Notes: a model not told the origin generated them from the sequence alone. A stretch of 64,000 nt of DNA from Eupeodes corollae (GCF_945859685.1 NC_079147.1:88900315-88964314), one strand, 5' to 3'. Counted from the first letter of the stretch, positions 21,810-34,735 are shown. Numbers and translations: made by a program.

Positions 21810-23037
21810 ATAGGTGCTGTTCTGGTTGTTTTGGAAAAGGCCTCTGACACTGTTATTTATTGTTATATGGTCTTTGCCTAAAACTGAGCAGGCTTGGCAT
21901 AAGCAAGCCATTGTTGTTTATACTTTATGATATGATTAAAGGTAGAAAGTTTAATGTCAAAAGTGCCAATGTAATTTAAACCAAAATATTCATAATTAAA
22001 AATGGTCTTAAACAGGGAGCGTTGAATTCGCCGATTCTCTTCAGCATTTATACCAGCGAACTGATAGGTAGTTTTACAAAGGCGTACGCCGATTATCAAA
22101 TTACGTACAGAACGGCCCGAAAGGTTGAGGTTATTAGAATTTTCATGCAGCGTGATTTCGACAAGATTCAGCGACATTGCGACGACTGGAAACTGAAAAT
22201 AAATGTCCAGAAGTCGGAGACAATTCTGTTCTGGACTCCGTTGGCTAGGGCAACGAGGGATACGAGCAAGAAGTGGTGTAAATGGTCATCGTTGATCTTC
22301 ACGGCAGCCATTAGCGAGCAAAAGTGTAGTGAAGTACCTCGGTATCTTGTTAGTTCAGTATGTATCTGGATATGTGGATAGGCGACTCCCAAACAATCGG
22401 GATGTCATGGCGCTAGGTTGAGCAGAGCTTCTTCGGTTGAGTAGTGCTGTGTCCGAACGGGACCGAACTGGTAGGGTAAAGCAGGAGAACCAGTTTTATT
22501 GGCTTCAATCGGCATTTGATAGTGGGTAATCGGGATGGGGTCTTAAGCCTTGGCTGGCTTACATACTTGTTTTATAGTTTAAGGGGTTTAGTTTTAAGTA
22601 GAATAGGCAATGTGGCACAAAAAAAAATACAAACAAACAGAAAAAAAAACATTAATTATGGAAAAAAAAGAGGAAACCGAAAAACAAAAAATGTTAGATA
22701 GTTAGATTTACTGCTGTGTTTGTTCTAGATTTAAGTAGTTTATAGGTAGAATAGGTAGTTTAAGTTAATTCTAAGTTTTATTTAAGGACCTAATTTTAAG
22801 TAGTTTTTAAGAAAAAATAAAAAATGATATCGATATTATTTTTTAAATAAATCTTAGGGTTAAATATATCTTACGGTCGAAAGGCATGAGAATGAAATAT
22901 TTTTGTTTAACTTAGAGTGTCTGTATGGGACCAGTAAGTTAGTTGTGAGTTATGGTTATTAAGGCTAGTTTTATGAATTTTTGTCAAGCTTTAAGATAGG
23001 TTTAAGATGGAATTAATAAAAATTAATTAAAAAAAAA
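21810..23037 (+). mobile_element. Jockey-clade LINE, 3' half with poly(A)
   Basis: A decayed motif A (LEKASDTV) at ~21830 is followed by motif B (LNREALNSPILFSIYTSEL, ~22005-22060) and motif C as KAYADYQITYRT, where the second catalytic Asp codon has become Tyr. HCDDWKLKINVQKSETILFW follows (119-codon frame 22022-22381). The C terminus ends near 22527, and a ~500-bp AT-rich 3' UTR ends in an A run at 23029-23037. The YADY change and stops make it inactive. Confidence 0.82.
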
Positions 23038-23040
23038 GTC

Positions 23041-23250
23041 GTGGGTGCCTGTGCCATCTAAAGTTTTTTTTTTATCTCGGGTACTTCCTCTTGCGAGGAG
23101 TTGACAAATTCTATAAGTGTAATTTTTGTCATGAAAAGTGCTGTAGGCCCTCTTCATACCTGCCAACATTTATTGCACAGTAAAATGGTTGAGAATTTTA
23201 CGTCACTAGGCCCTAGTTCTCAACGGAGTGCTTCGCAACCTAATTAATTT
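23041..23250 (+). mobile_element. tRNA-derived SINE, copy 2 (5' truncated)
   Basis: Starts within the region just after the B box (gtgcctgtgccatctaaag) and continues through cttgcgaggagttgacaaat, tgtcatgaaaagtgct and gtcactaggccctagttctc to a decayed 3' end (CAACGGAGTGCTTCGCAACC). The tRNA-like head is absent. It abuts the poly(A) of the preceding jockey element. Confidence 0.75.
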
Positions 23251-24560
23251 ACTTCCCATAGGAAGCTATTGTAATATGTCCAATTATTTGTCAAATTGAA
23301 CATTTTGAAATTTCTCGACGGTTCAAAGTCCCTAGAGTAGAAATAAAAGATTTTTGGAAAGATGTCTGTGCGTTCATGTGTACGCACGTTCGTACTTTCG
23401 CGACGTTTTTTTCGTAGTCCATTGCCCAAGAACCAGAAGAGATATTGACTTTAAATAAATGTTCTTATACAGGTAATAGTGCAGAAAGATAGACATTTTG
23501 GTTAACCCTAAATATATTACGAAGCAGGAAAGCGCTATAGACTTAAATTAAATTGTATATAATATATTGTAACGTGGTATAAAAAAGGAATATTTTTTTA
23601 ATAAAATCCAATTAACTGTTTTATTTTTATAAATCAAAAAACCTGAAAGAAAAACGTATCACCTCGAGAATTGTACGAATACAAAATGATTTTATTTGTA
23701 AGACAATTTTATGCAACGAAAAATAATGTTTTTTAACATCTTGTAAAATTTAGAGAAATATCGAATGTACAGTTTTTTTCATAAAAAGAAAAACCTAAAC
23801 ACAGCATTAGTTAAAGTTGGCAAAAATTGAATTCCGACTCAAATATCTTTTCAAAAATTTGAGACTATGGCTTCCAATTAATTTAAATTTATAAGAAATA
23901 TTGTTTTCAACATTCTGAAAAAAATTAAGGAAAATCGAATCGAAAAATAAAAACCTAAACAAAAAAATTAATAAAAGTTGGTAAAAATTTTTCGAAAATT
24001 TGGGATATTGGCCTTAAACTACTTTTATCAATATTGTTGTCAACATTCAGTAAAATATTGAGAAAAATCTAATAGACAGTTTTTCTTACAATTAATAAAA
24101 ATCTAACAAAAAAAAACAATGCAAAAACTTGTAAAAATTTACTTTCGATTCCAATAGCTTTTCAAAAAATAAAAATATCGTCTTCAAACTTTTTTTATTT
24201 CACAGAAAATATTGTTTTCGACATTCAGTAGTTTTTTTTTTATAAGAATCCAACAGTCTGTTTTTTTCATAAAAAAATAAAATCTACAAAAAAAGTAAGA
24301 AAACTTGGTAAAAATTGGTGATAGGTTCTTGATATCTCTCAATTAATTTCATTATTTTGTAAAAATTTGGGAAATTCTACTAAAATTGGTAAACATTTGT
24401 TTTCGACTAAAAGTCTATTTAACAAAACAAGATTTTCAAACTAAACTAGCTATTTCTTTATATAAAAAATATTTTTGGTAATTATAAAATTTTTAAGAAT
24501 AATTCAACTAAGAACTTTTTTATCCCAACCCTACAAACTTTTAAGGAAGACAAATGGACA
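23251..24560 (+). repeat. AT-rich repeat block 2: head plus tandem monomers
   Basis: The head (23260-23500) repeats the motifs of block 1 (ttcaaagtccctagagtaga; accagaagagatattgactt) and contains a GTACGCACGTTCGTAC-type stretch near 23380. About four or five degenerate ~175-bp monomers follow. The final ~330 bp (24231-24560) are duplicated at 26207-26540. No coding content; the short frames inside are incidental. Confidence 0.75.
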
Positions 24561-25479
24561 TTCGAAGTCGAGATTTTAATCAAAAATGATGTTACGATAG
24601 TAGAGAAGTCGAAGTCCCGCGACTCCGCCCGGTCTGTTTTGTCTGTCTGTATACGCTCCTACAGCCTAAACCATTGGGTCGATTGAGTTCAAACTTGGAA
24701 GTTAAGTTTTCAGCAGATTCGCGTTAGGCGTTTTTTCATATTTTTTTAAGATCAAAACTAACAGTGGCCCCCATACAATTCTCAAAAACAAACTGATAGA
24801 TTTTTTTTTAATTTTCTCTAAAATTTTATTTTTTAACTTGGCTTCTTTTAATAAGAAAAACATATTTTTGTATTGCTCAGGAATGGTACCGCTCATAGAA
24901 CCGTTATTTTGTTTTTAAATTTTCTCAGCAACTTATGAACTGATTTCCATAATTTTTTTTCTGAATTAGCTCTTATATTGCCTTAACAATATTTGATTAT
25001 CAAAAGTGCAATTTTTAAAAAAAATATTGAATTTTTTTATATCTCAAAAACGGGTCAACATTTTTTTACAAAATTCAAATATATGGCGTATATTTACAAC
25101 CTCTAAACAACTGCATACCAAAAATATTTTAGAACAAAATTGAAAAATTGTAGGTATATAAAAAAAAATAATTTAAAAAAATCGCTGTAACGATTTTCAA
25201 AAATAAAATTTGAGAAATCAACGGTTTTTTGATTTATAAAATGGCATTTAAATTTTTAAAGACAAACTTATTTTTCAGGTAAAATTTTGAATCTTAAACA
25301 ATTTTTTTTAAATTATTTTAACTGTATTTAAAGTAAATTATTTTTAAAAATTTTAATTAATTAATTTATCCAAATTAATGCATTTGGTACATATTGATGT
25401 ATTTTTATAAATATAATTATTATAAATACCAACGATGGCCGTCAGTGTAGCCCCACTATTCTTTTACTTGCCTTCGTCT
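24561..25479. other. AT-rich repeat-derived stretch
   Basis: Contains a GC-richer patch (tctgtctgtatacgctccta near 24640) followed by very AT-rich DNA. The motif AAATGGCATTTAAA...AAAGACAAACTTATTTTTC at 25238-25280 is shared with 26083, 59723 and 60252. It is not coding and is probably part of the same composite repeat as the neighbouring blocks. Confidence 0.5.
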
Positions 25480-26206
25480 AAATAAAAGAATAAATACTTA
25501 GTACTAGTTAAAGAAACGTACAACCTCTACAACTACTGCCTACGTGTCACTTCATAACTAAAATCCAAAACGCACAAGAGCGTGACTGTAACCAACACAT
25601 AAATAGCAATTTCTTAATCTTTAACGAAAAAAATAAACTGAACGCAATAACTCCATGTTTGCGCTGAAAACTTGTAGGAAAGAAGGAATGTGATTGGATT
25701 GTAGTAGATACCTTCTACCTGCCAATAACATTCTTTTACTATCATCATAAACATGTCATTATCTATCTATCTGCCTAAAGCTGAGCACACGAATGAACTA
25801 TGCTTTATTCGTTTTAGACACCTACCTAACTACTCAACCAATAGGCGATCGCTTTACAATTTAAACATACATATTCTTCCTCTTTCTTATATTCAGATAA
25901 TTTACTTTCCATCCTGGTTCTTCTAATATGAAATTAAAATAAGGCTATCCAATTAAACGAAATAGTTGAATACATAAACTATTGTTTTCGTTAAGTACGC
26001 TTACAAGTATATTTCACTTGTGTGATGAAATGTCCTAGGATGAGTTGTGTCCTGGGATGAACGCGCGTTTTTTTGACAAATCAAATGGCATTAAAATCTT
26101 TGAAGACAAACTTATTTTAGAGGTAGGTACATTTTAAAATCTTATAAAAGTACTTTTTTAAACAGACTTTTTGCATACAGGAGAAAAGTTCGTGCGAACC
26201 ACATTT
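25480..26206. repeat. Dispersed ~750-bp unit, copy 1
   Basis: Shares long stretches with 59055-59850: agaataaatacttagtac, aaaacgcacaagagcgtgac-like sequence, gaatgtgattggattgtagt, gacacctacctaactac, cctaggatgagttgtg and taaacagactNtttgcat. Copy 2 has an ~80-bp segment absent here (59094-59172). No coding frame. Its position beside copia gag in copy 2 makes an LTR origin possible but unproven. Confidence 0.7.
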
Positions 26207-26540
26207 TACTTTTATAAGAATCCAACAGTCCGTTTTTTAATTAAAAAAAATAAAATCTACAGTACCTACAGGCACGCAAATTTGGTAAGAATTTGATGTT
26301 TGGTTCTCGATAGCTCTCAAATTAATTTCATTCATCCAATTTGTGTTTGTTTATATAAGAAATAATAACTTTTAAGAAATGCTTCTAAAATTTATAAAAA
26401 GTGATTTTCGACTAAAAATCTCGTTAACAAAAATAGATTTTGAAATCAAACTATTCCATTATATCCAATTTTTTTAACAAAACACACAAACCTAAAAACT
26501 TTTAAGTTTGGTTTCGAAATAAGCATTAAAATCTAACTCA
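26207..26540 (+). repeat. Duplicate of the 24231-24560 AT-repeat segment
   Basis: tataagaatccaacagtcYg, ataaaatctac, ggttctcgatagctctcaaa and gattttcgactaaaaNtct occur in the same order as at 24231-24560. The two ~330-bp segments flank the 25480-26206 unit as imperfect direct repeats. Confidence 0.65.
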
Positions 26541-26643
26541 AAAACTTATTTTTCGAAACATTGAAAGTATTAAATTCAGCGTTAGCCTAAATCATCATAC
26601 AAAGTCCCATAACTAATGATAATTTCCGAAAACTAAGTAAGGT

Positions 26644-26870
26644 AAGTACCCGGGGCGTCGCTCGTGGTGAGTGCGTTGGACTATCATGGCAGAGGCTTAG
26701 GGTTTAACCCTGGCTGTGCCACTACATTTTTTTCAAGTCTACTACCTCCTGCGAGGTATTGACAGAGAAACTCTTGTCATAAAAAGTGCTTTCTCAAATT
26801 AGGCGTTCGGATTCAGCTTAAAATTGGTTTAGAGTTGTAAGTCACTAGGCCCCTCAACGGACTGTTTGAT
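26644..26870 (+). mobile_element. tRNA-derived SINE, copy 3
   Basis: The head aagtacccggggcgtcgctc is followed by an A box (tggtgagtgcgttgg) and a B box (gggtttaaccc, a variant of GGTTCAATCC) at about 26710-26725. Then come ctcctgcgaggtattgacag, cttgtcataaaaagtgcttt and gtaagtcactaggcc, ending at CAACGGACTGTTT. The last ~20 bases of the family 3' end are lost. Confidence 0.8.
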
Positions 26871-28419
26871 TGAAAGTTGGGAAACCTCATAAATCGCTTC
26901 GTATGTGTTAATCATTTACATCAAAGCCTGTTAACATCGGAAACCTTCTTAACTCAGACTATTAATAAAGTAGTTTAAGAATTTTAATTGTTTTCTTAAG
27001 TGGCAAACAAACATAATTCCACACAGCGACTGTGACGACTTAACGTCGACGACCGACACGATGATGCGTTATCGTATGGACAAGCCTTCAGCATCAGCAA
27101 AAGCATCGGCTTCATCATCATCATCATCATCATACACTTCCACTCCATGTATCTTAAAAATCTTCATCTTATTTTCCATCTTCTGGATGCTGTTGTTAGT
27201 GTTGCGCGCTAATTCGAAAAAATGTTTACATGACAAATAGAAAAGTAAAAATTGAGTTATTTTTAAAATTATACATGCGGTCTTTAAATACCAACATCTA
27301 TCTACACGTATAGACTCTTAAACTCGTACTCGTCAATCTGTAAAATGAATGTTGTTTGTTCAAATTATTTATCTACATTCATATAATTTCCTCTGCGAGA
27401 TGCCAATGGATGAAGACCTCTTAATGGATTTTCATGTCAAAGTATATTTTTAAGTTCTAATTAATTTTTGTTCGCCCCTTAATCTTTTGAGGTTTTGTTC
27501 TAATATAAATTTCTATAGAAATGAAAATAGAAATAAAAACAGACAGAGAGAGCGATAGAGTCACATCAAAAAAGGGATTGTAAGATTGTAATTGGAAATA
27601 TTTGATTTTTATTTAGTTTTATGAGATCATAACTTTAAGTAAGTATTTCAAATGGATTGGATTTTAAGACACCCAAAAGCAAAACAAACATATTTATATA
27701 TAGATACAGAGTTAAGATAAATTAGGGCTTATTTGTTATTTGTAGGGTTGTTGAGAGAGAGGGAGAGATTGATTGGATTATATTTTTACTAATTTAAATG
27801 TTTAATTTGGATGATTTTTATGCATAAAGTTGGTCTCTAGTTTGACTGATTAAAATTTATTGAGAGTGTCTGTAATGTCTTAATGAGGGAAGCTTTTGAT
27901 TTTGAAAACGATGAATGAATGGAAACAGGCTTTTTGCAGAACAATGCTATAAGTTGTTAATTCTTTTAACAATATTAAAACAGAGCTACATGTACAGGGT
28001 TATTCAAAAAAGGTGTGTCTATGTTATTTTTAATAAAACTGGCTTTAAGTAAATTTCCTCTGGGAATTCCCACGCTTCAATCAATCAATTTTATACATGT
28101 GTGTAGTTTTCCAATAAGAGGTTTAATTTTGAATAGTCCGCTATATGGACATTTGGTAAGTAAGAACTACGCTTATACGCCACATGCTTCAACAACTCAA
28201 TGAAAATGGCATGTTTCACTTCAGAAATGGTAAACATTTTGGGGATGGCAGAGGAACTGCTATTGTTCTTGATGAAAAATTAAAATGGAACATTTTCCAT
28301 AGTAAAAACCTTTCAGTTTGTCTTCGTCTTAATTTGTAAAATTATTCTGGCATTATTTAACCCTATTCTTATCATAAGTCTTTTTGTGTCCATGCGTGTT
28401 TATATGTTGGGTGAATGCT
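26871..28419. other. 1.5-kb region without genes
   Basis: No recognised coding. A CAT microsatellite lies at 27112-27134 and a TTTATTTATT-rich stretch around 27600. The 62-codon frame at 28015-28203 has no domain. It looks like host single-copy DNA, apart from the last ~100 bases, which may be RTE-B 5' sequence. Confidence 0.5.
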
Positions 28420-31224
28420 GCAAAATTGCAAGGGCGAAGTTTCCTGACTTTTCAGGATAGGTTACGGAAGACAAGCACTCTTCGTAACTGAACTTCATCC
28501 CGCTACGAAAACCGAAATCACGCCTCGGATGATTAATGATAACTCGTTGACGACTTTTGGGTATTTCACCGGGACAAAAATTGTTTTCTGGAATGTAAGG
28601 ACGCTTCTGGACGCAGGAAGTGAAGGTCCGACAATGCCGGATTCATCCAATTAGAGAGAGAATTTATGCGGTACTGGATAGATATCTTAGGGCTAAGCGA
28701 AGTGCAGTGGTTGGGATCGGGAAAATAAAATTCACCGACACGTAACACTGTACTGCTCTACTCTGGTCACGATACAGGAAACGCTCGAGAAGCTGGAGTT
28801 GGGTTTCTCCTTACAAAAACTGCAACAAGAAGTCTAATTTCGTGGGAGCCCCTTGAGGAAAGGCTTATGGAAGTTAGGTTTCAGAGCAGAGTACGACCCG
28901 TCACCATTATACAGTGTTACGCACCGATGGAGTTCGCATCTGATGGAGAGAAAGAAGAAGAATGCTTTTGTAGTCAACAAGGATCCGCCTACAACAACAA
29001 TCCCCGCGGGGATATTATCTTGGTTATAGGAGACCTCAATGCTAAGGTTAGCAGTAACAAGGACGGGCTAAGGTATGCGATGAGTGTTCACGCTGTTGGA
29101 ATTTGTAATGACAATGGTGAGAGGTTCATTGACTTCTGCAATGCCAATGGCCTTGTGTTTGGTTTCACTATGTTTGAACACAAACATTGTCATAAAATTA
29201 GCTGGGTGTTGACGGACAGGCAAGCGTATTCGAAGCAAGTTGACCACTTCGCGATTAGTCGACGCTTTCTCTTGGATGTACGCCGATATGGGATTTGCCC
29301 GTGACCACCATTTAATGATAGCTACGCTTAGATTGCGTACAGCTACAGTTCGAAGATCCAACGGAACAACACAATGTAGGGAACACTTGTCGCAGGAAAT
29401 GAGAACAGTCAGAAGCACAGTACATGACAGCATCGAACAGCATTGGAATGCTATAAAAAATGTTTTCATTTCAGGTGCTGACAGAATAGTCGGTCGGAAA
29501 AAAGCAACAACACTTGCCTTTCAGAAGAATCTTGGGCAAGGATCAACGAACGCAAAAATTAAAGGGCTGGAATAACTGCTGCACAAGAGGAAGAAAGAAA
29601 CGACCTGGAGTCCATAAAAAGAGAGAGGTTCACCACAGTGTTCGCCGCGACAAGCGTAACTACATCAACGCATTGGCGCAAGAAGTAGAAGATTATGCTA
29701 ATATGTGCCACAGCAGGAAAATTTACAGAATAACCAGATAGCTGACCGGTACACACAGCTCAAAGCAACACCTGGTAAAGGAAGTAGACGGGGCTGTGAT
29801 AAAATCGGTGGATGAGCAAGTCAGAAGGTGGAAAGCACACTTTTACTCATTTTCAAACCGAGGATTTGCAAACAACGTGCAGCCGATACCTTCTGAAGCG
29901 CCTCCAAGTAAAGATGAGATCAAAACAGTATAGGACTTGATGGTATTCCCTCAGAGCTTTTACAAGCAGCGCAAACGTCATCAAGCGAACTGCTTCATCC
30001 GCTCATAAAAGAAACCTGGACTACCGAAAGCTTTCCTCATGAGTGGAAGAAGGGAATTTTCGTCAAACTCCCAAAAAAGAAGATCTTACAAAGTGCGAAA
30101 ACTGCACAAGAATTCGCGTTCTACCTGCCGTTGTGAAATTAGTAGCAAAAGTCATTCTGGAACGCATCAGAGAACACCTTGAGGCCACACTCGATGCCGA
30201 ACAAGCAGGATTCCGCGCTGGATCCTCTGGAGGAGAGGCATCCCAGAAAAACTAATTGCTATTATTAAAGCAACATATTATGAAAGATCTAAGTGTCACG
30301 TTATGCATCCGAAAGGAGTCAGACAGGGCTGCATTCTTTCGCTAATATTGTTTTTGTTGGTGGTAAGCGATGTACTGCACTTAGCTCTGTCAGGTAGCGG
30401 TAATAGACTTTGACACTTGGATTACGCGGACGATGTTTACTTACTCTCTCATACGATCATGGATTTTCACCAAATGACAACAAGTGTGGAGAGTTAAGCC
30501 GAAGTTGTGGTACTGAAAATTAATTAAATCAAAACCAAAAACGATCAGCCTCTGAACCCGACCATCCTCTTAAATAAATATTTTTTCGCAACCGGTGGAA
30601 AAAGTGGAGAGCTTTCAATACCTTGGAAGTATCGTCTACATCGAAGGCGGAATCGAACAAGACGTCATCTGCCGCATTGACATAACAAAAGTGGCGTTCG
30701 TTATTGTCGCAAATTTGGAGGAATAACTCTTTCAGCTTAAAAACGAAGCTACGACTGTTTCGCACAAGTGTCGAATCTGTGCCTCTTTATGAGTGCAGCA
30801 CTTAGAAGGTTACTTCAGCCATAATAAGAAAGCTGCAAACGTTCGTGAATAGATATCTTCGTAACATCCTAAATATTTTCTGGCCAAACCGCATATCAAA
30901 TAAGGTCCTTTATAGTTGGACAAGTCAGGAACCTTTACGATCTATAATACAAAGACGTAAGTAGCATTGGATCGCACATACGCTTCGAAAAGGTAACGAC
31001 TGCATTGAATGCTAAGCAATGCAGTGGAATCCGCTCACACAAGAAGGAAGAAGAGCTGGACGCCCAGGAAGCACATGGCGCAGGACAGTCATGGTTGAAT
31101 AAGCGTCACTAGATAAAAGTTGGAGTGAGCTTAAACACATCTCCGGAAAGGATTCCGGAGTATACACACACAAATTTATGACATAGGACATAGGCTCAAT
31201 GACATCATTAAGACTTTTGATACA
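28420..31224 (+). mobile_element. RTE-B LINE, near full length but decayed
   Basis: A non-LTR element with an APE-type endonuclease followed by RT. In order: an FWNVRTLLDAGS motif near 28590, VIGDLNAKVSSNKDG near 29025-29060, QVDHFAISRRF near 29235, RDHHLMIATLRLRT near 29300, an RT fingers/palm region (GIFVKLPKKEDLTKCENC, AEQAGFRAGSS), motif B VRQGCILS near 30316 and LDYADDVYLL near 30420. Frames shift several times and a stretch between AGSS and GIPEKLIAI is deleted. A second, shorter copy is at 44450-45480. The exact 5' and 3' ends are not defined. Confidence 0.82.
28867..29575 (+). pseudogene. RTE-B endonuclease (APE) domain
   Basis: Two overlapping frames (28867-29304 and 29240-29575) cover most of an apurinic-like endonuclease that nicks target DNA for LINE insertion. 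VIGDLNAKV holds the catalytic Asp/Asn pair, VDHFAISRR the substrate-proximal Asp, and ARDHHLMIA the terminal Asp-His pair, in the second frame. A frameshift near 29280 separates the last motif from the rest. The N-terminal WNVR/EVQW part lies upstream (28585-28720) with stops. Confidence 0.8.
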
Positions 31225-33165
31225 ACAATTAAAGGTGATGACTTCAATGCTCGGCACCGATCCTGGAGAGATCTAGTGCGAACTTCAAATCACAGCATTG
31301 TATACAATTGGTATAATCATGGTCCATATCTCCAGCTTGATTTTATATTTCCTCTTAGATAAACCTATCCTTAGTCCTCTTCAATATTAGATTACTTCCT
31401 TGCATCTAGTTCTCTTTTTTGCTAACCACAAGTAAGGTCAACAACAGACTTTGCAAAAAATGTCCCACGTTTTCAAATTATTATAGTATAGGAATAAGTC
31501 TGGTAGTTTTTCTTATCTATTGGATATTTTTACACTGTTTGGGATGTATTCAGAATACAACTCCACAATAGGCTTACAAGAGTGTCCATTCCAATAGATA
31601 CAAATATTACAAATTCGAAAATGAATACCATTGTAGACAATATGTTAATGTTAAAAATAGTTCAATTATATAATAATACAAAAATATTTCTGATGTTAAC
31701 TTAAAAGAATCTTACACAGATATTTAATAAGACGCAACTCAGAGTATCAAAATCTTTATTCGCAGATCCAATACCTTTCTAAAATAATAAAGGAAAAAGT
31801 GAAACATGGCCTTGACCAAGAGATCAAAAGATGTCTTAATAAAATTATACCGCTTTTAAGGAGATTGATACAATTACTGGAAGGAAAATGTTTGCAACAG
31901 ATATTGTTAAGGATGTTTTGAATATCGATGGACAGGAACTAGTCGATGTTGAGAGTAAGCTCGGTGCAGGTATTCAAGAAACTGTATGCTAACGTTCTTA
32001 AAGTCCGAACACCATATTATAATTTATATTAAAATTATTAAGTATCTTCAAAAGTCATCAAACACACAGCATACAACCACGTTTCTTTACCGTTTACCAC
32101 ATACGAAAAAGTCAATTTGTTAAGAGCTAATCTAAATAGCAAAAAGTCCTTTGATCTTGATAAAATGTCAAACTTTGCATTAAGGAAATGCCAGAGTAAT
32201 GGAAACTATTTCAAAGAGTTTTTGCAGGTTCTCTTAATAGTTTCAAATATTATACCAAACACACAATTTGGTTTAAAAAAACAACACTCAACGGAACATT
32301 GCCTTCTAATGCTTATTGATAAAATAATTCATAAGGGCCTTATCTTCAAGTTAATCAGATTCAGCTGCCCTGACACTCTTATAAGAATAATAATCAGTTT
32401 TCTCAACTCAAGAACCGCGTCATTGGATCGCAGTTTTTAAATTATTTCCCAGTCCATATATGTAGGAGTTCCTCAGGGAACTTTACTTGGGCCAAAATTA
32501 TTTATGTATTTTTACATGGTACGCTATTTTGTAACTTAAATTCGGAGAATAAATCACTTCTGTACGTAGACGATTAAAAACTTTTAGCTACTGCTATTAA
32601 GCCAAGCAATGCATTAAAAAAAAATTCAAGTCGCCTTACCTGGTTTACTCATGTATATTTGAAGTCTTTTTGTTTAAAAATAAAAGCTGAAAAAGCTGGA
32701 CTATGACATCGAAAGGCTGTTAAAGAAAGCAAATAGTTATCTTTGCGTATTGAAAACAATATAGTTCCATTAAAAACTGAAACAAAATTTAACAAGCATG
32801 CATTTGGTTTACAATTTCTCCACGGCAGCAAAAGAAGTAGAAAAGTTCGAAAGAACAATTTTAAGACTTTGCAGTGGAAAGTGCAGTAGATCCAATAAAA
32901 AATGGTTCTCCAAGTACAAATTGTAAAGCTTAACAATGGTAAAGCCTTTAATCATTTATATGACACCTCAATTAGAAACCAAACTAAGTTCTACTGCTAA
33001 ATATCCAGATCTGTTCGTAAAAGAGTTATCTCTGTGACTTTTGTATATATTTTAGAAAAGAAACGAAAATGAATTCTTTTAATTGAAATTTTTTTAAGTC
33101 AGACATAGTTTATAAAGTCGGAAACATAAAATTAAACATTGTTATAAAGAATGAAATGAAATGAA
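31225..33165 (+). mobile_element. Jockey/CR1-like LINE relic
   Basis: An endonuclease piece reads GDDFNARHRSWRDLVRTSN at 31234-31290, followed by NWYNHGPYLQLDFIF. After a long decayed linker, RT pieces appear: a motif B of the form VGVPQGTLLGPKLF at ~32464-32505 and LLYVDD at ~32558. The element seems to end in short GAAAT repeats at 33145-33165. Stops are very frequent, so this is old. The first piece overlaps the presumed 3' end of RTE-B, so the boundary is uncertain. Confidence 0.6.
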
Positions 33166-33400
33166 AAATGAGTTCACATGTTTGCAAGAAAAGCTTCCTG
33201 GCTCGAAGAGGTGATTACAATTGGCTACCAAGAACTTGTGATTTAACACCCTAAGACATTTTTCTTTAGAATCAATTGAAAGTGAAGTAGATCTTAGCCA
33301 GTTTTTCAGAATCTTTTCAAGATTTTAAAAATGGAATTCGTAAATTTACCGAGGACAAAACTCCACATTGTGTGAATAAATAATTAAAAATTTCATGAAA
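33166..33400 (+). mobile_element. DD41D/rosa-like transposase relic, C-terminal piece
   Basis: LARRGDYNWLPRTCDLTP followed by a stop and DIFL aligns with residues ~276-297 of the intact transposase (ISRNGPVSWPPRSCDFMPLD-YFL), the segment with the last catalytic Asp. ESFQDFKNGIRKFTED corresponds to the downstream ALEDNISEEIRAI part. Only the C-terminal quarter survives. Confidence 0.7.
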
Positions 33401-33479
33401 AGGATATGGTACAGCAATTGAAGCTTTGGCGGTTATCTGGCTAATATCGTCTAATATTGTTAAAGAAGCACCTTTTTCT

Positions 33480-34735
33480 TTATCAGTTTTTAAAGATCCA
33501 TTGGTCTTTAAGTAGTTTCCGGGTTGTCAGTCCTTCATGGTTATTCACAAACTAAAAGTAGAATGTGTTCAAACTGCTGCTCCGAGACGTATAACTGACA
33601 TTATTAAAACGGCGGATAACACGATTTCGAAATATGGTGCACAATAGATCAATAGACGACCAAAGCCGAAAATCTTGTCTTCCCTACTAATACTTAGTAA
33701 AAATTTCCAAATCTAAGGTAAAGTCTATCAAGGCCACCGTAGCAGATGGCTTGAAAGCCGCTGAAGATAGTTTAGTTAGGAGCATACACCAACTTATCTG
33801 TAGAATTTGGCCCAAGAAAGCATGTTTGATGAAGAGAACCTGATACTAAAACAAAGGAGACCCTTTAAACTGCACCAACTTTAGAGGCATCAATCTACTT
33901 TAAATCGCTTACAAAATCTTCTCTGACGTAGCATGTGAACGTCTAAGGCTCATCGTCAAGAAATTGATAGGTCCTTATCAGTGCGGTCTTAGACCAGTTA
34001 ATTCCACTTTCGATCAAAAATTCACATTACTGCCTTTCTTGGAAAAAAAACAAAGAACATCAAATCGACACTCACTATCTTTTCATCGGTTTCAAGGCCG
34101 CATATGACAGCATCTACTGGGACTAAACTGTATAGTGTATATGGCCACTTTCTAGTGTTTTAATCCCTACCAAACTCGTCCGTTGGTGCAGGATGAGCAA
34201 CGAGAATTCGCGGAGCTCCATACATTTTTGGAAACAATTTAACAGAACCTTCCGATGTCAAAAAAGGTTTAAGACAAGGTGATGCGCTGTCATGCGATTT
34301 TTTGTTTCACATAGTACTTAAACGAATAGTGCAGAGCTCCCACGTCAACACTATAAGGACTTTATTTCAAAAGTCTCTCCAATAACTGAATCGGAAGAAC
34401 TAAGCGTGATGTTAATGGGGCTCTTGCAAGTATTGAGGAAGAGGCGTCAAAAATGGGTTTAACGGTTAATAAGGAAAAAAAAGTACAAGCTGTTACCAAG
34501 AAAGAACCTCCAACACCCACGTCTCGGCCAAAACTTCACCATCGACGGCCTTGACTTTGTTTACACAGAAAATAACATTAGTTCTGAAATCAATCGAAGA
34601 ATTACTGCTAACCTGTCATTTTTGATCTTACCCAACTTGAAGTGCGCAGTGGAGGCATCTAGCTAGGAACCGGGCTATATGGAGAAGCTTGTTGGGTGAG
34701 GCCCAAGTTGCTCTACAAAAATTGAGTTCAATTAA
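33480..34735 (+). mobile_element. RTE-A-like LINE relic, RT and C terminus
   Basis: RT pieces in several frames: NCTNFRGINLL, YKIFSDVACERLRLIVKKLI, GPYQCGLRP, then KKGLRQGD-like sequence near 34262-34285 and INRRITANLSFL. The 3' end (ctagctaggaaccgggctat, ttgttgggtgaggcccaagt at 34660-34715) matches the RTE-A C-terminal coding region. No intact frame exists. It is an older relative of RTE-A. Confidence 0.65.

Noticed and set aside
31234..31290. GDDFNARHRSW as part of the RTE-B C terminus
   Set aside because: The motif and the following NWYNHGPYLQLDFIF fit a jockey-type endonuclease better, though the boundary with RTE-B is uncertain.
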